From assembly GCF_002356315.1 (NCBI RefSeq), contig NZ_AP018164.1:2604001-2668000 (forward strand): a stretch of 64,000 nt of DNA, written 5' to 3'. Shown one piece after another: positions 1-8,674 of the stretch. The translations under genes and the position numbers were made by a program. Source of the DNA: Mycobacterium shigaense (GTDB lineage: Bacteria; Actinomycetota; Actinomycetes; Mycobacteriales; Mycobacteriaceae). The notes below the pieces were generated by a model. It saw nothing but the letters and a program-made list of their open reading frames with translations, searched no databases and had not been told where the DNA came from. The stretch's first letter is position 1. Every line of letters starts with the position of its first letter.

Positions 1-1113
1 GGATTCGTCATCGCCGGTTCCCTGGCCGGACCGCGCTGCGGCTTTCTCCCGCGGCGCCACCGTGCTCGTCGCTGACTGATCGCCGGACGGCGATTGGAGA
101 AACCAGGAACCGACGCCCCCGGCGAAGGCGACGACGGCCGCGACGATCGGCCAGCGGTGACGTTGCCGCGGCGGCGCGGGCTCTGTGGGTAGTGCCGCGG
201 CGTGCGCCTGGGCGCCGGTGATCGGCCGGATCGCGGTGTCGCTGTGCCGCAGGATGGTACTGGCCTTGTGTTGATCGGTGTTGCTGAGCGCCTCGTGGGC
301 GGCGGCCGCCAGGGCACCGGCGCTCTCGTACCGGTCGTCCGGGTTTTTCGCCATGCCGCGTTCGATGACGGCATCGAACGCCGGGGGAATTCCCGGCCCC
401 GAGGCGCTCGGCTTGGGTACCGGCTCCATCAGGTGCGAGGTAATCAGTACCCCGGTGTTGTCGGCGCGGTAGGGCGCGGCCCCGGTCAGGCATTCGTAGA
501 GCACGCAGGCCAACGCGTAGACGTCGGCGCGGGCGGTCACCTCACCATTCGAAAACCGTTCTGGCGCCATGTATTTCCACGTGCCGACCGCGGTGCCGAG
601 TTGGGTGAGCTTCTCGTCGGTTTTCGCGCTTGCTATCCCGAAGTCGACCAGATAGGCGAAGTCGCTGCTGGTGATCAGGATGTTCTGCGGCTTCACGTCG
701 CGGTGTGTCACCCCGGCGGCGTGCGCGGCATCGAGGGCCGCGGCGATCTGGTGGATGATCGCCACCGCCCGCGGCGCGGGAAGCGCCCCCTCCTTTTCCA
801 GCAGGCTGCCCAGATCGATGCCCTCGATGAGGCGCATCTCCAAGAACAGTTGACCGTCGATTTCGCCGTAGTCGTGGATCGGCACGACATGGGGTTCCAG
901 CAGCCGGCCGGTGATGCGTGCCTCACGTTCCATCCGCTTGCGAAACACAGGATCCTGGCTGAACGCGCGCGACATCAGCTTGAGCGCGACCGTCCACTCT
1001 TTGATCGTGTGCTCGGCTTCGTAGACCTCGCCCATCCCGCCGCGGCCCAGCAGCCGTTTGAGGTGATAGGGACCGAAGGTCGTCCCCAGCCGCGAGCCTT
1101 CCGCGCCGCTCAT
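1..1113 (-). CDS. Serine/threonine protein kinase, C-terminus beyond window
   Basis: Transmembrane eukaryotic-type Ser/Thr kinase. It reads inward from an ATG at 1113 and stays open to the window edge, so 371 codons are visible. The kinase domain (about residues 14-275) is complete: glycine loop GRGGMG near 23-28, ATP-contacting Lys45, catalytic HRD Asp139 and DFG at 157-159, then an APE-type motif (MAPERF). After a linker a hydrophobic stretch near residues 325-345 predicts a membrane anchor, so a sensor domain probably lies outside the window. It closely resembles the PknE-like kinase at 5209-7020 over the kinase domain, suggesting paralogs. It lies downstream of the FHA-cyclase gene on the same strand, and FHA domains bind phospho-threonine, so a functional link is possible but inferred. 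Confidence 0.93.
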   Translation of the reverse strand, partial: MSGAEGSRLGTTFGPYHLKRLLGRGGMGEVYEAEHTIKEWTVALKLMSRAFSQDPVFRKRMEREARITGRLLEPHVVPIHDYGEIDGQLFLEMRLIEGIDLGSLLEKEGALPAPRAVAIIHQIAAALDAAHAAGVTHRDVKPQNILITSSDFAYLVDFGIASAKTDEKLTQLGTAVGTWKYMAPERFSNGEVTARADVYALACVLYECLTGAAPYRADNTGVLITSHLMEPVPKPSASGPGIPPAFDAVIERGMAKNPDDRYESAGALAAAAHEALSNTDQHKASTILRHSDTAIRPITGAQAHAAALPTEPAPPRQRHRWPIVAAVVAFAGGVGSWFLQSPSGDQSATSTVAPREKAAARSGQGTGDDES

Positions 1114-1311
1114 CGCCCACTCCTTAGATCGCGCCTCGTCGATCATCGCAGGAAAAGTACAACATCTGAGCCGCGTGCGCGGGGTCGTCGTGGTGTGGCC
1201 CTGCTTGCACCGGCAAGGCAGCATTGCCCGGGCCGCCGACGATGGAGCCGGGTTCGGCGAGATGTCGCCTAATCATGCTATGCCACAACATCTTTCGTCC
1301 TGTCGGCACTT

Positions 1312-1644
1312 TCAGCGCTGCAGCAGCGCCAGTATCCGGGGCAGCGCCTGCCGGGTGGCGACCCGGGAGGCCTCGCGGGCTTGGCCGATCTGGTGGAATT
1401 CCAGCAGCCCGACGCCGCGCGTACTCGGCCGGATCACGGCGTCGGCCGCCGCAAGCGTCGTCGCCGCCGGCGGCCCGCTGCCCATCATCATCGTCCGCAT
1501 CAGGGTTTCGGCGATCCCGGGAACGCGTGGCGGATCGCCAGCCGCCGGTGCCGCGGCCGATGGCCGCTCGCCGAATCCGCCGCGGCCGGGGGGAGCGCCC
1601 GCGTCGCTCGGGTGGGGTTGCGCCCGGGAGGTTCCGAGATTCAT
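1312..1644 (-). pseudogene. Orphan C-terminal fragment of a patatin-like (NTE family) protein
   Basis: A 110-residue ORF starting at ATG 1644, with a GGGAG ribosome-binding site about 8 nt upstream. Its last 65 residues align by eye with the C-terminus of the full-length patatin protein at 3389-5185: ETLxRT, then an IRP motif, then a Gly-x-Leu-x-Phe segment and a final Ala/Arg-rich helix. The N-terminal half is a low-complexity Gly/Pro/Ala stretch. The catalytic GGxRG, GxSxG and DGG motifs are all missing, so it cannot be an active lipase. It lies 32 nt downstream of the FHA-cyclase gene and is probably cotranscribed with it. The most likely reading is a decayed remnant of a second patatin gene; a retained small partner protein is less likely. 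Confidence 0.65.
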
Positions 1645-1676
1645 CGTTGATCTCCCGACGGGAAAGGCCAACCGAC

Positions 1677-2759
1677 TCAGTCGCGGTTGCGGACAGGCGT
1701 GTGCGCGGCCGGCTCGGAATCCACCTCTGGCCGCACGACGTCTTGGGTGACGACATCGCTTCTGCCGGGCGCGGTGTCCGAGCCGACCGTCTGCCGGCCC
1801 AGCACGGGAAAGACCGTTTCCTTGCCCCGCCGGCCCTTGAGCTCGACCTGCTCGCCCTCGCCCCACACGAAGTGCGCCTCCGCCGTGCGCCGAACACCGG
1901 TGGTCGCCATCACCGAGGCGCGGCCCTGGCGTCCGGCCAGGCCGGACAACCGGAACGCGACGTTGGTCGAGTCGCCGATGACCGCCTCCACCGATCGGGT
2001 CATGGCGGCCAGCGCAACCGTGCCGACCACCACACCCCAACCCATGCGGATCGGCGAACCATCGGGGCTGCGCAGCGGCAATCGCGGACCGAGCGTGTCG
2101 ACGAGCGCGTTGGCGGCCAGCGCGAAATCGATCGCGCGCTGCCCGGCATCCGGGAACCGGTTTGCTTCCCAGATCGCGAAGATCGCATCGCCGGCGTAGT
2201 GGTTGAGCGTGCCTCGATGAGCCTGCAAAACGCCGCCGACTTCATGCCACAGCGTGTGCAGGCTCTGCGCGATGACCTGCTCGTCGGTGACCTCGGAAAT
2301 CGTTGAATAGTTGACGATGTCGCCGACCACCATCACCATCGCGGTTTGGCTGATCCGCGTGCGGGTGACACCCGGCATCTCGGCGGGCTCGACCGCGGTG
2401 AAGCGCTGCGAGTGGAATGTCATCGCGACATCACCGATCCGGATTTCGTCGCCGGGCCTGATCGGTCGCGGCACGGCGCGCTCGAGCCGCATCCCGTTGA
2501 GCAGGGTCCCGTTGGTGCTCGTATCGATGACGAACGCCTGATCGGCGACGGCATCCAGCCGAACCTCGAGGTGGTTACGCGAGATCTCGGGATCGCGGAT
2601 CACCAGGCGCCGAGACTCGTTGATACCCGCGCATTCGCGGCCGACGAACATCTGGTCGTAAATCGGCACATTTCGCTCAGAGCCGCCGTCGTTGACGATG
2701 AGGAAGCCCATCGGCTCGTCGGAGTGCCGACCCGGCATCTGAGAAGGAGAAGTCATCAT
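1677..2759 (-). CDS. FHA domain / class III nucleotide cyclase fusion
   Basis: A 360-residue protein with no signal peptide, likely cytosolic. An FHA domain occupies about residues 30-115 (GRE near 40, then SRNH and TNGTLLNG motifs), implying binding to a phospho-threonine partner. A class III nucleotidyl cyclase domain follows (about 140-320). Both metal-binding Asp residues are visible (GDIVNYS and AGDAIF), as is the Asn-x3-Arg transition-state pair (NVAFR). The usual purine-specifying Lys just before the second metal Asp appears to be replaced (HYAGD where KTxGD is typical), so ATP versus GTP preference cannot be called. The divergent neighbour encodes a cyclic-nucleotide-binding patatin, which makes local cNMP signalling plausible. 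Confidence 0.9.
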   Translation of the reverse strand: MMTSPSQMPGRHSDEPMGFLIVNDGGSERNVPIYDQMFVGRECAGINESRRLVIRDPEISRNHLEVRLDAVADQAFVIDTSTNGTLLNGMRLERAVPRPIRPGDEIRIGDVAMTFHSQRFTAVEPAEMPGVTRTRISQTAMVMVVGDIVNYSTISEVTDEQVIAQSLHTLWHEVGGVLQAHRGTLNHYAGDAIFAIWEANRFPDAGQRAIDFALAANALVDTLGPRLPLRSPDGSPIRMGWGVVVGTVALAAMTRSVEAVIGDSTNVAFRLSGLAGRQGRASVMATTGVRRTAEAHFVWGEGEQVELKGRRGKETVFPVLGRQTVGSDTAPGRSDVVTQDVVRPEVDSEPAAHTPVRNRD

Positions 2760-3388
2760 TGCCCCGTTATTAGCCGTCGTCTCGGTGATGCAGTTGCGTG
2801 GGTAAGGCGGTCCCGACGCGGCGCCAGCCGGGGCCGGCGGCGCCCGTCAGCACCTGTGACCCCGAGGCGGTTAATGCCAACGCTCGGGCGCTGGTTCGCC
2901 GATCGTTAGACGTCTGCTGGCCTTCCCGTTGCGCAGACCTCCTGTGGCCCCGGTGATCGGCAGGTCATCGGAGGTCCCGGCTGCCCTTCGTGGCGGCGGT
3001 TGATGATGTTGCGGACATTACCGGAAAGCCCCGGGCCAGTTCGCGAATTGGCGATATGGCCTCCGTCGCCGTAAGCGCGGGTGACTTTCCGGTTAACCGG
3101 CGGCGACATCGGTCCTACCGAATTCGGACTCGCCGGCGGTCCATACGGCGTTTGGTTTTCTCTCTGCCCCAGAAAGATTCGGTCACCGCATTATCGGTAG
3201 TATTGGCGGGCGAATTGCTCACCGCCCTGCTGCGATCGCGGCAGCAAACGGGCAATAGTTCGCCGTGGAACCAGCGAAGTTTTCGAACAGGGGCAGCGGT
3301 CGGCCGATAAACTCCTCACCGACACCTCCGACTCCGTGAACCGCCAGGGAAGAACGAGTATGCGATCAGCAAACCATTTTGCGGACCG
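2760..3388. promoter_or_regulatory. Divergent intergenic region with inverted repeats
   Basis: About 630 bases separate the FHA-cyclase (leftward) from the cNMP-binding patatin (rightward). No ORF here has convincing protein features. The stretch is less GC-rich than its neighbours. It holds a perfect 12-bp palindrome CCGGTTAACCGG at 3089-3100. It also has a 9-bp inverted pair, ACCGGAAAG at 3020-3028 and CTTTCCGGT at 3085-3093. These are candidate regulator sites for one or both genes; no regulator can be assigned. Confidence 0.4.
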
Positions 3389-5185
3389 GTGCGGCATTGC
3401 GCCGGATCCTGCCTCGGGAGTATGGCGCCGTATGTCGGCCACTTCATGACCGCAAACCGCGATTGGCGTGCGACCGACGCGCGAACCGCGCTGCGGAATC
3501 TCCCGCTACTTGCCGAGATCGAGAATGAACAACTCGACCAACTCGCGAGTGCCGTTGATCGCCAGCACATCACGGCCAATGAATGGCTTTTTCGGATCGG
3601 GGAGCCGTCGGATGCGATCTATGTGATCGACTCCGGGCGATTCGCGGCCGTCGGAGCCGACGGTGAAGTGTTCCGCGAGATGGCCTCCGGCGACTCGATC
3701 GGAGATCTGGGCCTCATCGCCGGTGCCGCCCGATCGGCCGGCGTGCGAGCGCTCCGCGACGGTGTGGTGTGGAGAATCGCCGCCGACACGTTCTCCGACG
3801 TGCTCGCGAAAACCCCGCGGTTGCAGTCGGCGATGCTGCGGGCGATGGCGCAGATGCTGCGAGAGTCGCGCTCTGTCAACATTTCTCAGAATCCGCGGGT
3901 GGTCGGGATCTTGTCGACCGGCGGCGCCGCGGCGGCCCCGGTCGTCGAAGCGGTCGCGGCTCGGTTGCAAGCGTACGGCCGCGCCGCGGTGGTCTCGCCG
4001 CCCGTCGAGACCACCGCCACGGTTGCCGCTCACGCGGAACTCGTCGAGGCGTTCAGCGAGACCCTCGATCGTGCCGAACGCAGCAACGACTGGGTTTTGG
4101 TGATCGCCGACCGCGGGTCCGGCGATCTTTGGCGGCGATACGTTGTCGCGCAATGCGATCGACTCGTGATCCTGGTGAATCAGGCGCACCCGCCGAAGGA
4201 TCTCGCCCGGCCCAAAACCCAGGGCCCCGTCCATCTGGTCACCATGACCGAGGCGGACCCCGCATGGTGGGATCTGATGGAGCCGGTGTCGCATCACTGC
4301 CGCGACGAGAACGGGATCGCGGCCCTGGCTCGCAGGATCGCCGGCCGCTCCTTGGGTCTGGTGCTGGCCGGCGGCGGCGCCCGGGGGCTTGCGCACTTCG
4401 GCGTCTACGAGGAACTCACCCGGGCCGGAATCATCATCGACCGGTTCGGCGGGACGAGCGCGGGCGCCATCGCCGCGGCGGCCTTCGCGTTGGGGATGGA
4501 GGCAGCCGAGGCGACGGAAGCGGTCCGCAAGTCCATCGGAAACGTCAGTCCCCTCGGCGATTACACGCTGCCTGCGATAGCGCTCACCCGCGGCGGACGC
4601 ATCGACCGACTCGTGCGAGAGTTCTTCGGCGGTGCCCTGATCGAGCATCTGCCTCGAGGATTCTTCTCGGTCTCCACCGACATGATCGCCGGCGAGCAGA
4701 TCATTCATCGCCGCGGGCCGTTGTCGCTCGCGGTACGCGCCTCGATCTCGATCCCGGGTCTGCTGCCGCCGGTACAGCATGGCGAGCGACTGCTAATAGA
4801 CGGCGGATTGTTGAACAACCTTCCGGCCGATGTGATGTCCGCCGACCGTGATGGCGAGGTCATCTGCGTGGATCTGCGCCGAGAGTTCCTGCCGTCGAAG
4901 GGGTTTGGGCTGCTGCCCGCGATCCTTCAGCCTCCCGGGCTGGTCCGACGGGTGCTGACCGGCACCGACGAGGCACTGCCGCCGCTGCAAGAGACGCTGC
5001 TTCGCACGGTCGACCTCGCGGCTTCCAACGGCAACCTGAACGAACTTCCCCGCATCGCGGCGATTATCAGGCCGGACATCTCCGCGATCGGTCCGCTGGA
5101 CTTCAAGAAGCTCGAGGCCGCCCTCGAGGTCGGGCGCAAGGCCACCCGCGCGGTGTTGGAAGCGCAGCCAAACCTGGTCGGCTGA
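3389..5185 (+). CDS. Cyclic-nucleotide-binding patatin-like phospholipase (NTE family)
   Basis: Resembles mycobacterial proteins of the Rv2565 type. An N-terminal cNMP-binding/Crp-like domain spans about residues 35-150 (motif GDSIGDLG). A linker domain follows, then a C-terminal patatin lipase domain (about 320-510). The patatin catalytic elements are intact: oxyanion loop GGGARG near 323-328, nucleophile motif GTSAG near 355, and DGG near 470. Predicted role is hydrolysis of lysophospholipids or related lipids, controlled by a cyclic nucleotide. The start is uncertain: GTG 3389 opens the frame, while ATG 3422 and ATG 3446 are alternatives, the last giving an N-terminus typical of the family. 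It is transcribed divergently from the FHA-cyclase and converges on pknE. Confidence 0.9.
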   Translation: MRHCAGSCLGSMAPYVGHFMTANRDWRATDARTALRNLPLLAEIENEQLDQLASAVDRQHITANEWLFRIGEPSDAIYVIDSGRFAAVGADGEVFREMASGDSIGDLGLIAGAARSAGVRALRDGVVWRIAADTFSDVLAKTPRLQSAMLRAMAQMLRESRSVNISQNPRVVGILSTGGAAAAPVVEAVAARLQAYGRAAVVSPPVETTATVAAHAELVEAFSETLDRAERSNDWVLVIADRGSGDLWRRYVVAQCDRLVILVNQAHPPKDLARPKTQGPVHLVTMTEADPAWWDLMEPVSHHCRDENGIAALARRIAGRSLGLVLAGGGARGLAHFGVYEELTRAGIIIDRFGGTSAGAIAAAAFALGMEAAEATEAVRKSIGNVSPLGDYTLPAIALTRGGRIDRLVREFFGGALIEHLPRGFFSVSTDMIAGEQIIHRRGPLSLAVRASISIPGLLPPVQHGERLLIDGGLLNNLPADVMSADRDGEVICVDLRREFLPSKGFGLLPAILQPPGLVRRVLTGTDEALPPLQETLLRTVDLAASNGNLNELPRIAAIIRPDISAIGPLDFKKLEAALEVGRKATRAVLEAQPNLVG

Positions 5186-5208
5186 GTCGCCGAATCCTCG
5201 GCTGGCAA

Positions 5209-7020
5209 TCACCCCAGCAGCTTGGTGAGCCAGGTCGGATCCTGGTAGTTCACCTGCTTGGTGCCGTCCCATACGAACGGCGTGCCATTGGCGTTGAATC
5301 CGGATAACGTCGCGTCGCCTGCCTCGGACTTGGCTTTGCCGCTGCTGACGTCCTGCCCGGACTTGATGCAGCTGATCACGTTGGCATCGCTCCCCACGGT
5401 CTTGGCCAGATTGGCCAACTCGCCGTCGGTGCGGTCTTCGGGCGCGTTCTCCTGCGGCTGGAAGTCGCTCGCGAATATGCCTGCGTAGAAAGCCATGTAG
5501 ATCTTCGGGTCGTTCTGGCCCGCCACGCAATAGGTGGCCGCCACCGCTCGCGTCGAGTAGTTCTTGCTGCGCGACTTGTCGTCGAGGAAGTCGAGTAGGT
5601 GATAGCGCACCGCGAGCTTCTTGTTGTCGACCGCGGTCTCGATGTCGTTCGCGTTGGACCTGATGAAGCTGCCGCACGGCGGGCACATGGGTTCGTTGAA
5701 AATGTCGATCGTGGTCGGCGCCGCCGAGCTGCCCACGTACACGCCGTCGTCGAGGACGCGCAAGGCAACCGCATCCGGCGGAGGCGGCGGGGGCGTGGTC
5801 GACCGCGGCGTGGACGACGGCTGCAACGGATGGGCAACGACCAGCGCCACGCCCACAAGCGCCACCACGACAGTGGCCGCAACGGCCACCCACGGCCAGG
5901 GATTGCGCCGCCGCCGCGGCGGAAGTTGGCCCCATGCCGGTGCACCTGCGGTGCCCGGATCGCCCGCGCCCCAGCCGGGAACGCCCGGCCATCCCGTCGG
6001 TTGCGGCAGGGGCCCCCCGGGCGCACCGGTGGCCGTCGGGGGCCACACCGGGCCGTGCGGCGGGGACTGGGCTGCCATCGCCGGCGGTACCGGCGTGAAC
6101 CCGCCGGGCGGCTGGCCGGCATATACGGCGGATGGACCGGCCGCCTGGCTGCGCTCCAGAATGTCGGTGGCGCGATCCTGGTCGCGGCTGGCCAGCGCCG
6201 CATAGGCGGCCGCCGACAGGTCGCCGCAGCTGGCGTAGCGGTCCGCGGGATCTTTGGCCATGCCGCGGGCGATCACGGCGTCGAAGGCGGCGGAAATACC
6301 CGGCCGCGTGACGCTGGGCCGCGGGACCGCCTGGTTGATGTGCATTCCGATCACCGATACTTGGTCACCCTGATACGGGGGCACACCCGTCAGGCACTCG
6401 TACAGGACGCAGGCCAACGCGTAGATGTCGGCCCGGTAGGTGACCTCGGCCTCGCTGAACCGCTCGGGGGCCATGTACTTGAATGTGCCGACGGTCGTGC
6501 CGATCTGGGTGAGTTTTTCGTCGGAGGCGGCGCTGGCGATGCCGAAATCGACGAGGTAGGCGAAATCGTCCTTGCTCACCAGAATGTTTTCCGGCTTGAC
6601 GTCGCGATGCAGTACCCCGGCGGCGTGCGCGGCGTCGAGGGCCGAGCCGACTTGTCGTACGATCGCCACCGCCCGCGGCGGGGTCAGCGGCCCGGAGCGA
6701 TTCAGCAGCGTCGCCACGTCCGAGCCCTCGATCAGGCGCATGTCCACATAGAGCTGGCCGTCGATCTCGCCGAAATCGTGAATCGGCACGACGTGTGGTT
6801 CCTGCAGCCGCCCCGCGGTGCGCGCCTCGCGCTGCATGCGGGCGCGGAAAACGGGATCGTTGGACAGCGTCCGCGACATCAACTTCAGCGCCACGATCCG
6901 CTCGCGCCTGGTGTCTTCGGCCTCGTAGACATCGCCCATGCCACCGCGGCCGACCAGCCGCCGCAGCAGGTACGGCCCGAACTGCGAACCCTCCCGCGAA
7001 TCCGCGTCCGAATCACCCAT
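5209..7020 (-). CDS. pknE: PknE-type Ser/Thr kinase with extracellular thioredoxin-like domain
   Basis: A 603-residue receptor-type kinase. The start is ATG 7020, preceded by GAGGAG at good spacing; the frame stays open upstream but looks non-coding there. The kinase domain has loop GRGGMG (24-29), Lys46, HRD Asp140, DFG 158-160 and APE-type MAPERF. A Pro-rich linker leads to a single membrane helix at about 375-397. The C-terminal part is a DsbA/DsbG-like thioredoxin fold with a CPPC motif at 446-449. This architecture is characteristic of mycobacterial PknE, which is linked to redox and nitric-oxide stress in M. tuberculosis. The ectodomain would lie outside the cytoplasmic membrane and could sense thiol redox state. 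Confidence 0.92.
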   Translation of the reverse strand: MGDSDADSREGSQFGPYLLRRLVGRGGMGDVYEAEDTRRERIVALKLMSRTLSNDPVFRARMQREARTAGRLQEPHVVPIHDFGEIDGQLYVDMRLIEGSDVATLLNRSGPLTPPRAVAIVRQVGSALDAAHAAGVLHRDVKPENILVSKDDFAYLVDFGIASAASDEKLTQIGTTVGTFKYMAPERFSEAEVTYRADIYALACVLYECLTGVPPYQGDQVSVIGMHINQAVPRPSVTRPGISAAFDAVIARGMAKDPADRYASCGDLSAAAYAALASRDQDRATDILERSQAAGPSAVYAGQPPGGFTPVPPAMAAQSPPHGPVWPPTATGAPGGPLPQPTGWPGVPGWGAGDPGTAGAPAWGQLPPRRRRNPWPWVAVAATVVVALVGVALVVAHPLQPSSTPRSTTPPPPPPDAVALRVLDDGVYVGSSAAPTTIDIFNEPMCPPCGSFIRSNANDIETAVDNKKLAVRYHLLDFLDDKSRSKNYSTRAVAATYCVAGQNDPKIYMAFYAGIFASDFQPQENAPEDRTDGELANLAKTVGSDANVISCIKSGQDVSSGKAKSEAGDATLSGFNANGTPFVWDGTKQVNYQDPTWLTKLLG

Positions 7021-7236
7021 CGCCGACTCCTCACCGCCAACCGCGTGCCGCGATCCGACTAGAAGCACTCTCGCGCCCCCGGCCATCGCCTGCGCCGGAA
7101 ACGAATACGCACCTGGCGTGCCAGGGATAAGGCTAATGGTTGCGGCAATCGCGGAACATGGTGAATAGGAGAATCCCAGCAAATAACTCACCGCAACGTC
7201 TCAGGGCGAGGGCGGTATGCGGATCGCGCCCGCAGA

Positions 7237-7578
7237 CTAGCGATGTTCCTCGTCGCCGGTCTTACGCTCGCTGAGCCCTTCGCGCGACAGTGCCCGGACG
7301 AACCCGTACGCGTGCATCCCGGCCGGGCCCGGGTTTTCGGCGACCCATTCGTTGATTTTGCGCAGCGCCGCGGCCAAGTCGTCACGACGCACCCGGATCA
7401 GGTAGGTTTTGCGCTCGTCGTCGGGATCATCGCCTGAATCGACGACGGCAACGGGATTCTTGAACGCATAGGCGATCCCGTGCACGGCGTCATGGTTCAG
7501 CGCCCAGCCAATTTCGTTGGGCCGCAGTTCCTTAACCGCCAAGTTGCGGTAGTCGTTCTCGTCGTCTGACGTGCTCAC
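7237..7578 (-). CDS. Conserved hypothetical protein, 113 aa
   Basis: I do not recognise this family. A GTG at 7578 gives an N-terminus rich in Ser, Asp and Glu, preceded by GAGGAGG about 12 nt upstream. The frame stays open further upstream, but the Arg/Pro-rich composition there looks non-coding. The body is a compact alpha/beta-like sequence without signal peptide or membrane helix and with no Cys. It is charged, with an Asp/Glu-rich segment in the middle and a polar C-terminus. It sits about 215 bases upstream of pknE on the same strand, with no evidence of a shared function. Confidence 0.65.
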   Translation of the reverse strand: MSTSDDENDYRNLAVKELRPNEIGWALNHDAVHGIAYAFKNPVAVVDSGDDPDDERKTYLIRVRRDDLAAALRKINEWVAENPGPAGMHAYGFVRALSREGLSERKTGDEEHR

Positions 7579-7912
7579 CTGGTCGATGGTCCTCCTCGGT
7601 GCCTGCGAGAGACCGGACGCCGACTCCGCTAATGGTGGTGTCGGGCAGGCGCTTCGGCGCAGGGTGTACATCCACGGTGGCACAGCAATGCCGAGTGCGC
7701 GATTCGAGCGCTATGCCGCGTCGCTGACAAGCCAGGTGGCGCGTCGCAGAGCAGGCCGCACCCATCAATCTACGACTGGTCGAATATCGACCCGACGTGG
7801 CGGGAAGTCATGACCTTTCCGGTGATATCCGAGGGCGCGCCGTGGGCCACGCTGGGCATTCTCGATCGCACCGCCCGCCGGGGTTATCGCGGGGCTGACG
7901 GCCGTCCGTGCG
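7579..7912. other. Gap without a supported gene
   Basis: About 330 bases between the hypothetical gene at 7237-7578 and the end of the RibD-like gene. A plus-strand frame through about 7755-7880 gives a protein-like stretch (PSIYDWSNIDPTWREV, continuing from an ATG at 7810). It runs into the RibD-like gene in antisense with no convincing start or stop. It may be a gene remnant or chance. No RNA gene, terminator or repeat was recognised. Confidence 0.35.
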
Positions 7913-8671
7913 CTACCGGCAGTACTTCACGAACAGGTAGTCGTCGCAGACCAGCGCGTGTTCCAGCCGCAACGTGGTGGGAGCGGGCAATCGTGACGAC
8001 TGCGATCGGGTTCCGGTCGGTTGGTGCGCGGCGAGCTTGGGGGCGAGCGTCACGCACATCTCGTCCACCGCGTCGCTTTGCACCAGCTCGTCGAGCAGGG
8101 TCGGTCCGCCCTCGCACAAGACGCGGCACAAGCCGTGATTGCCCAGCAACGCCACGGCCCGCACCACGTCCACGGATTTCTCGCCCGCGACCAGGACCCC
8201 GCACGGTTGAGTGCCGGCGCGGTGGTGCCGTGCCGCGGCCACGGCGCTGGTCACCAGCAGCGCCGGCTGGTCGGGCCTGCTGAGCAGCTTGGGCGGCAAT
8301 TCACCGGTCTGGCTGATCACCGCGATCGGTGGCGGCTTGGCGCGCCCGTCGCGGTGGCGCATGCCTCGTTGGGTCTCGGTGAGCTGTACCGGGCCGTAAT
8401 CCTCGGCACGCGCGGTGCCGGCACCCACCAGCACGACATCGGCGAAGCCCCGCAGGATTTTCAGCAGCTCCTGATCGATGGCACTCGACAACGGGCCGGC
8501 GCGCCCGGCGAAGGCGGCGGCCCCGTCGGCGCTGAAGATCATGTTGACCCGCACGCCCTTTCGCGGCCGGGCGTAGAAGGAGGCAAGTTCGTCGACGTCG
8601 CGGACAACGCCGATGTGCGGGGTCGCAGGTACCGTGCCCGTCTGTTGACGGCGCAAATGGGGTTTGGGCAT
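7913..8671 (-). CDS. RibD C-terminal / dihydrofolate-reductase-like pyrimidine reductase
   Basis: A 252-residue NADPH-dependent reductase of the RibD C-terminal family, related to the Rv2671 type of mycobacterial protein. Visible family features are the N-terminal strand with VNMIFSADGAA, the VGAGTARAEDYGP segment and the late EGGPTLLDEL motif. Such proteins reduce a pyrimidine in riboflavin synthesis or act as accessory dihydrofolate reductases. As a stand-alone RibD-like protein its substrate is unknown. The start is ATG 8671. It lies 3 bases downstream of the flavin-reductase gene, so the two are almost certainly an operon, which hints at flavin-linked redox chemistry. Confidence 0.85.
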   Translation of the reverse strand: MPKPHLRRQQTGTVPATPHIGVVRDVDELASFYARPRKGVRVNMIFSADGAAAFAGRAGPLSSAIDQELLKILRGFADVVLVGAGTARAEDYGPVQLTETQRGMRHRDGRAKPPPIAVISQTGELPPKLLSRPDQPALLVTSAVAAARHHRAGTQPCGVLVAGEKSVDVVRAVALLGNHGLCRVLCEGGPTLLDELVQSDAVDEMCVTLAPKLAAHQPTGTRSQSSRLPAPTTLRLEHALVCDDYLFVKYCR

Positions 8672-8674
8672 CGA

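Noticed and set aside
202..1272. Long plus-strand ORF over the first kinase gene
   Set aside because: It is antisense to an intact kinase and contains Arg/His-rich low-quality sequence; a shadow of GC-rich coding DNA.
2906..3442. Short minus-strand ORFs upstream of the patatin gene
   Set aside because: No ribosome site, domain or amphipathic pattern; treated as noise in intergenic DNA.
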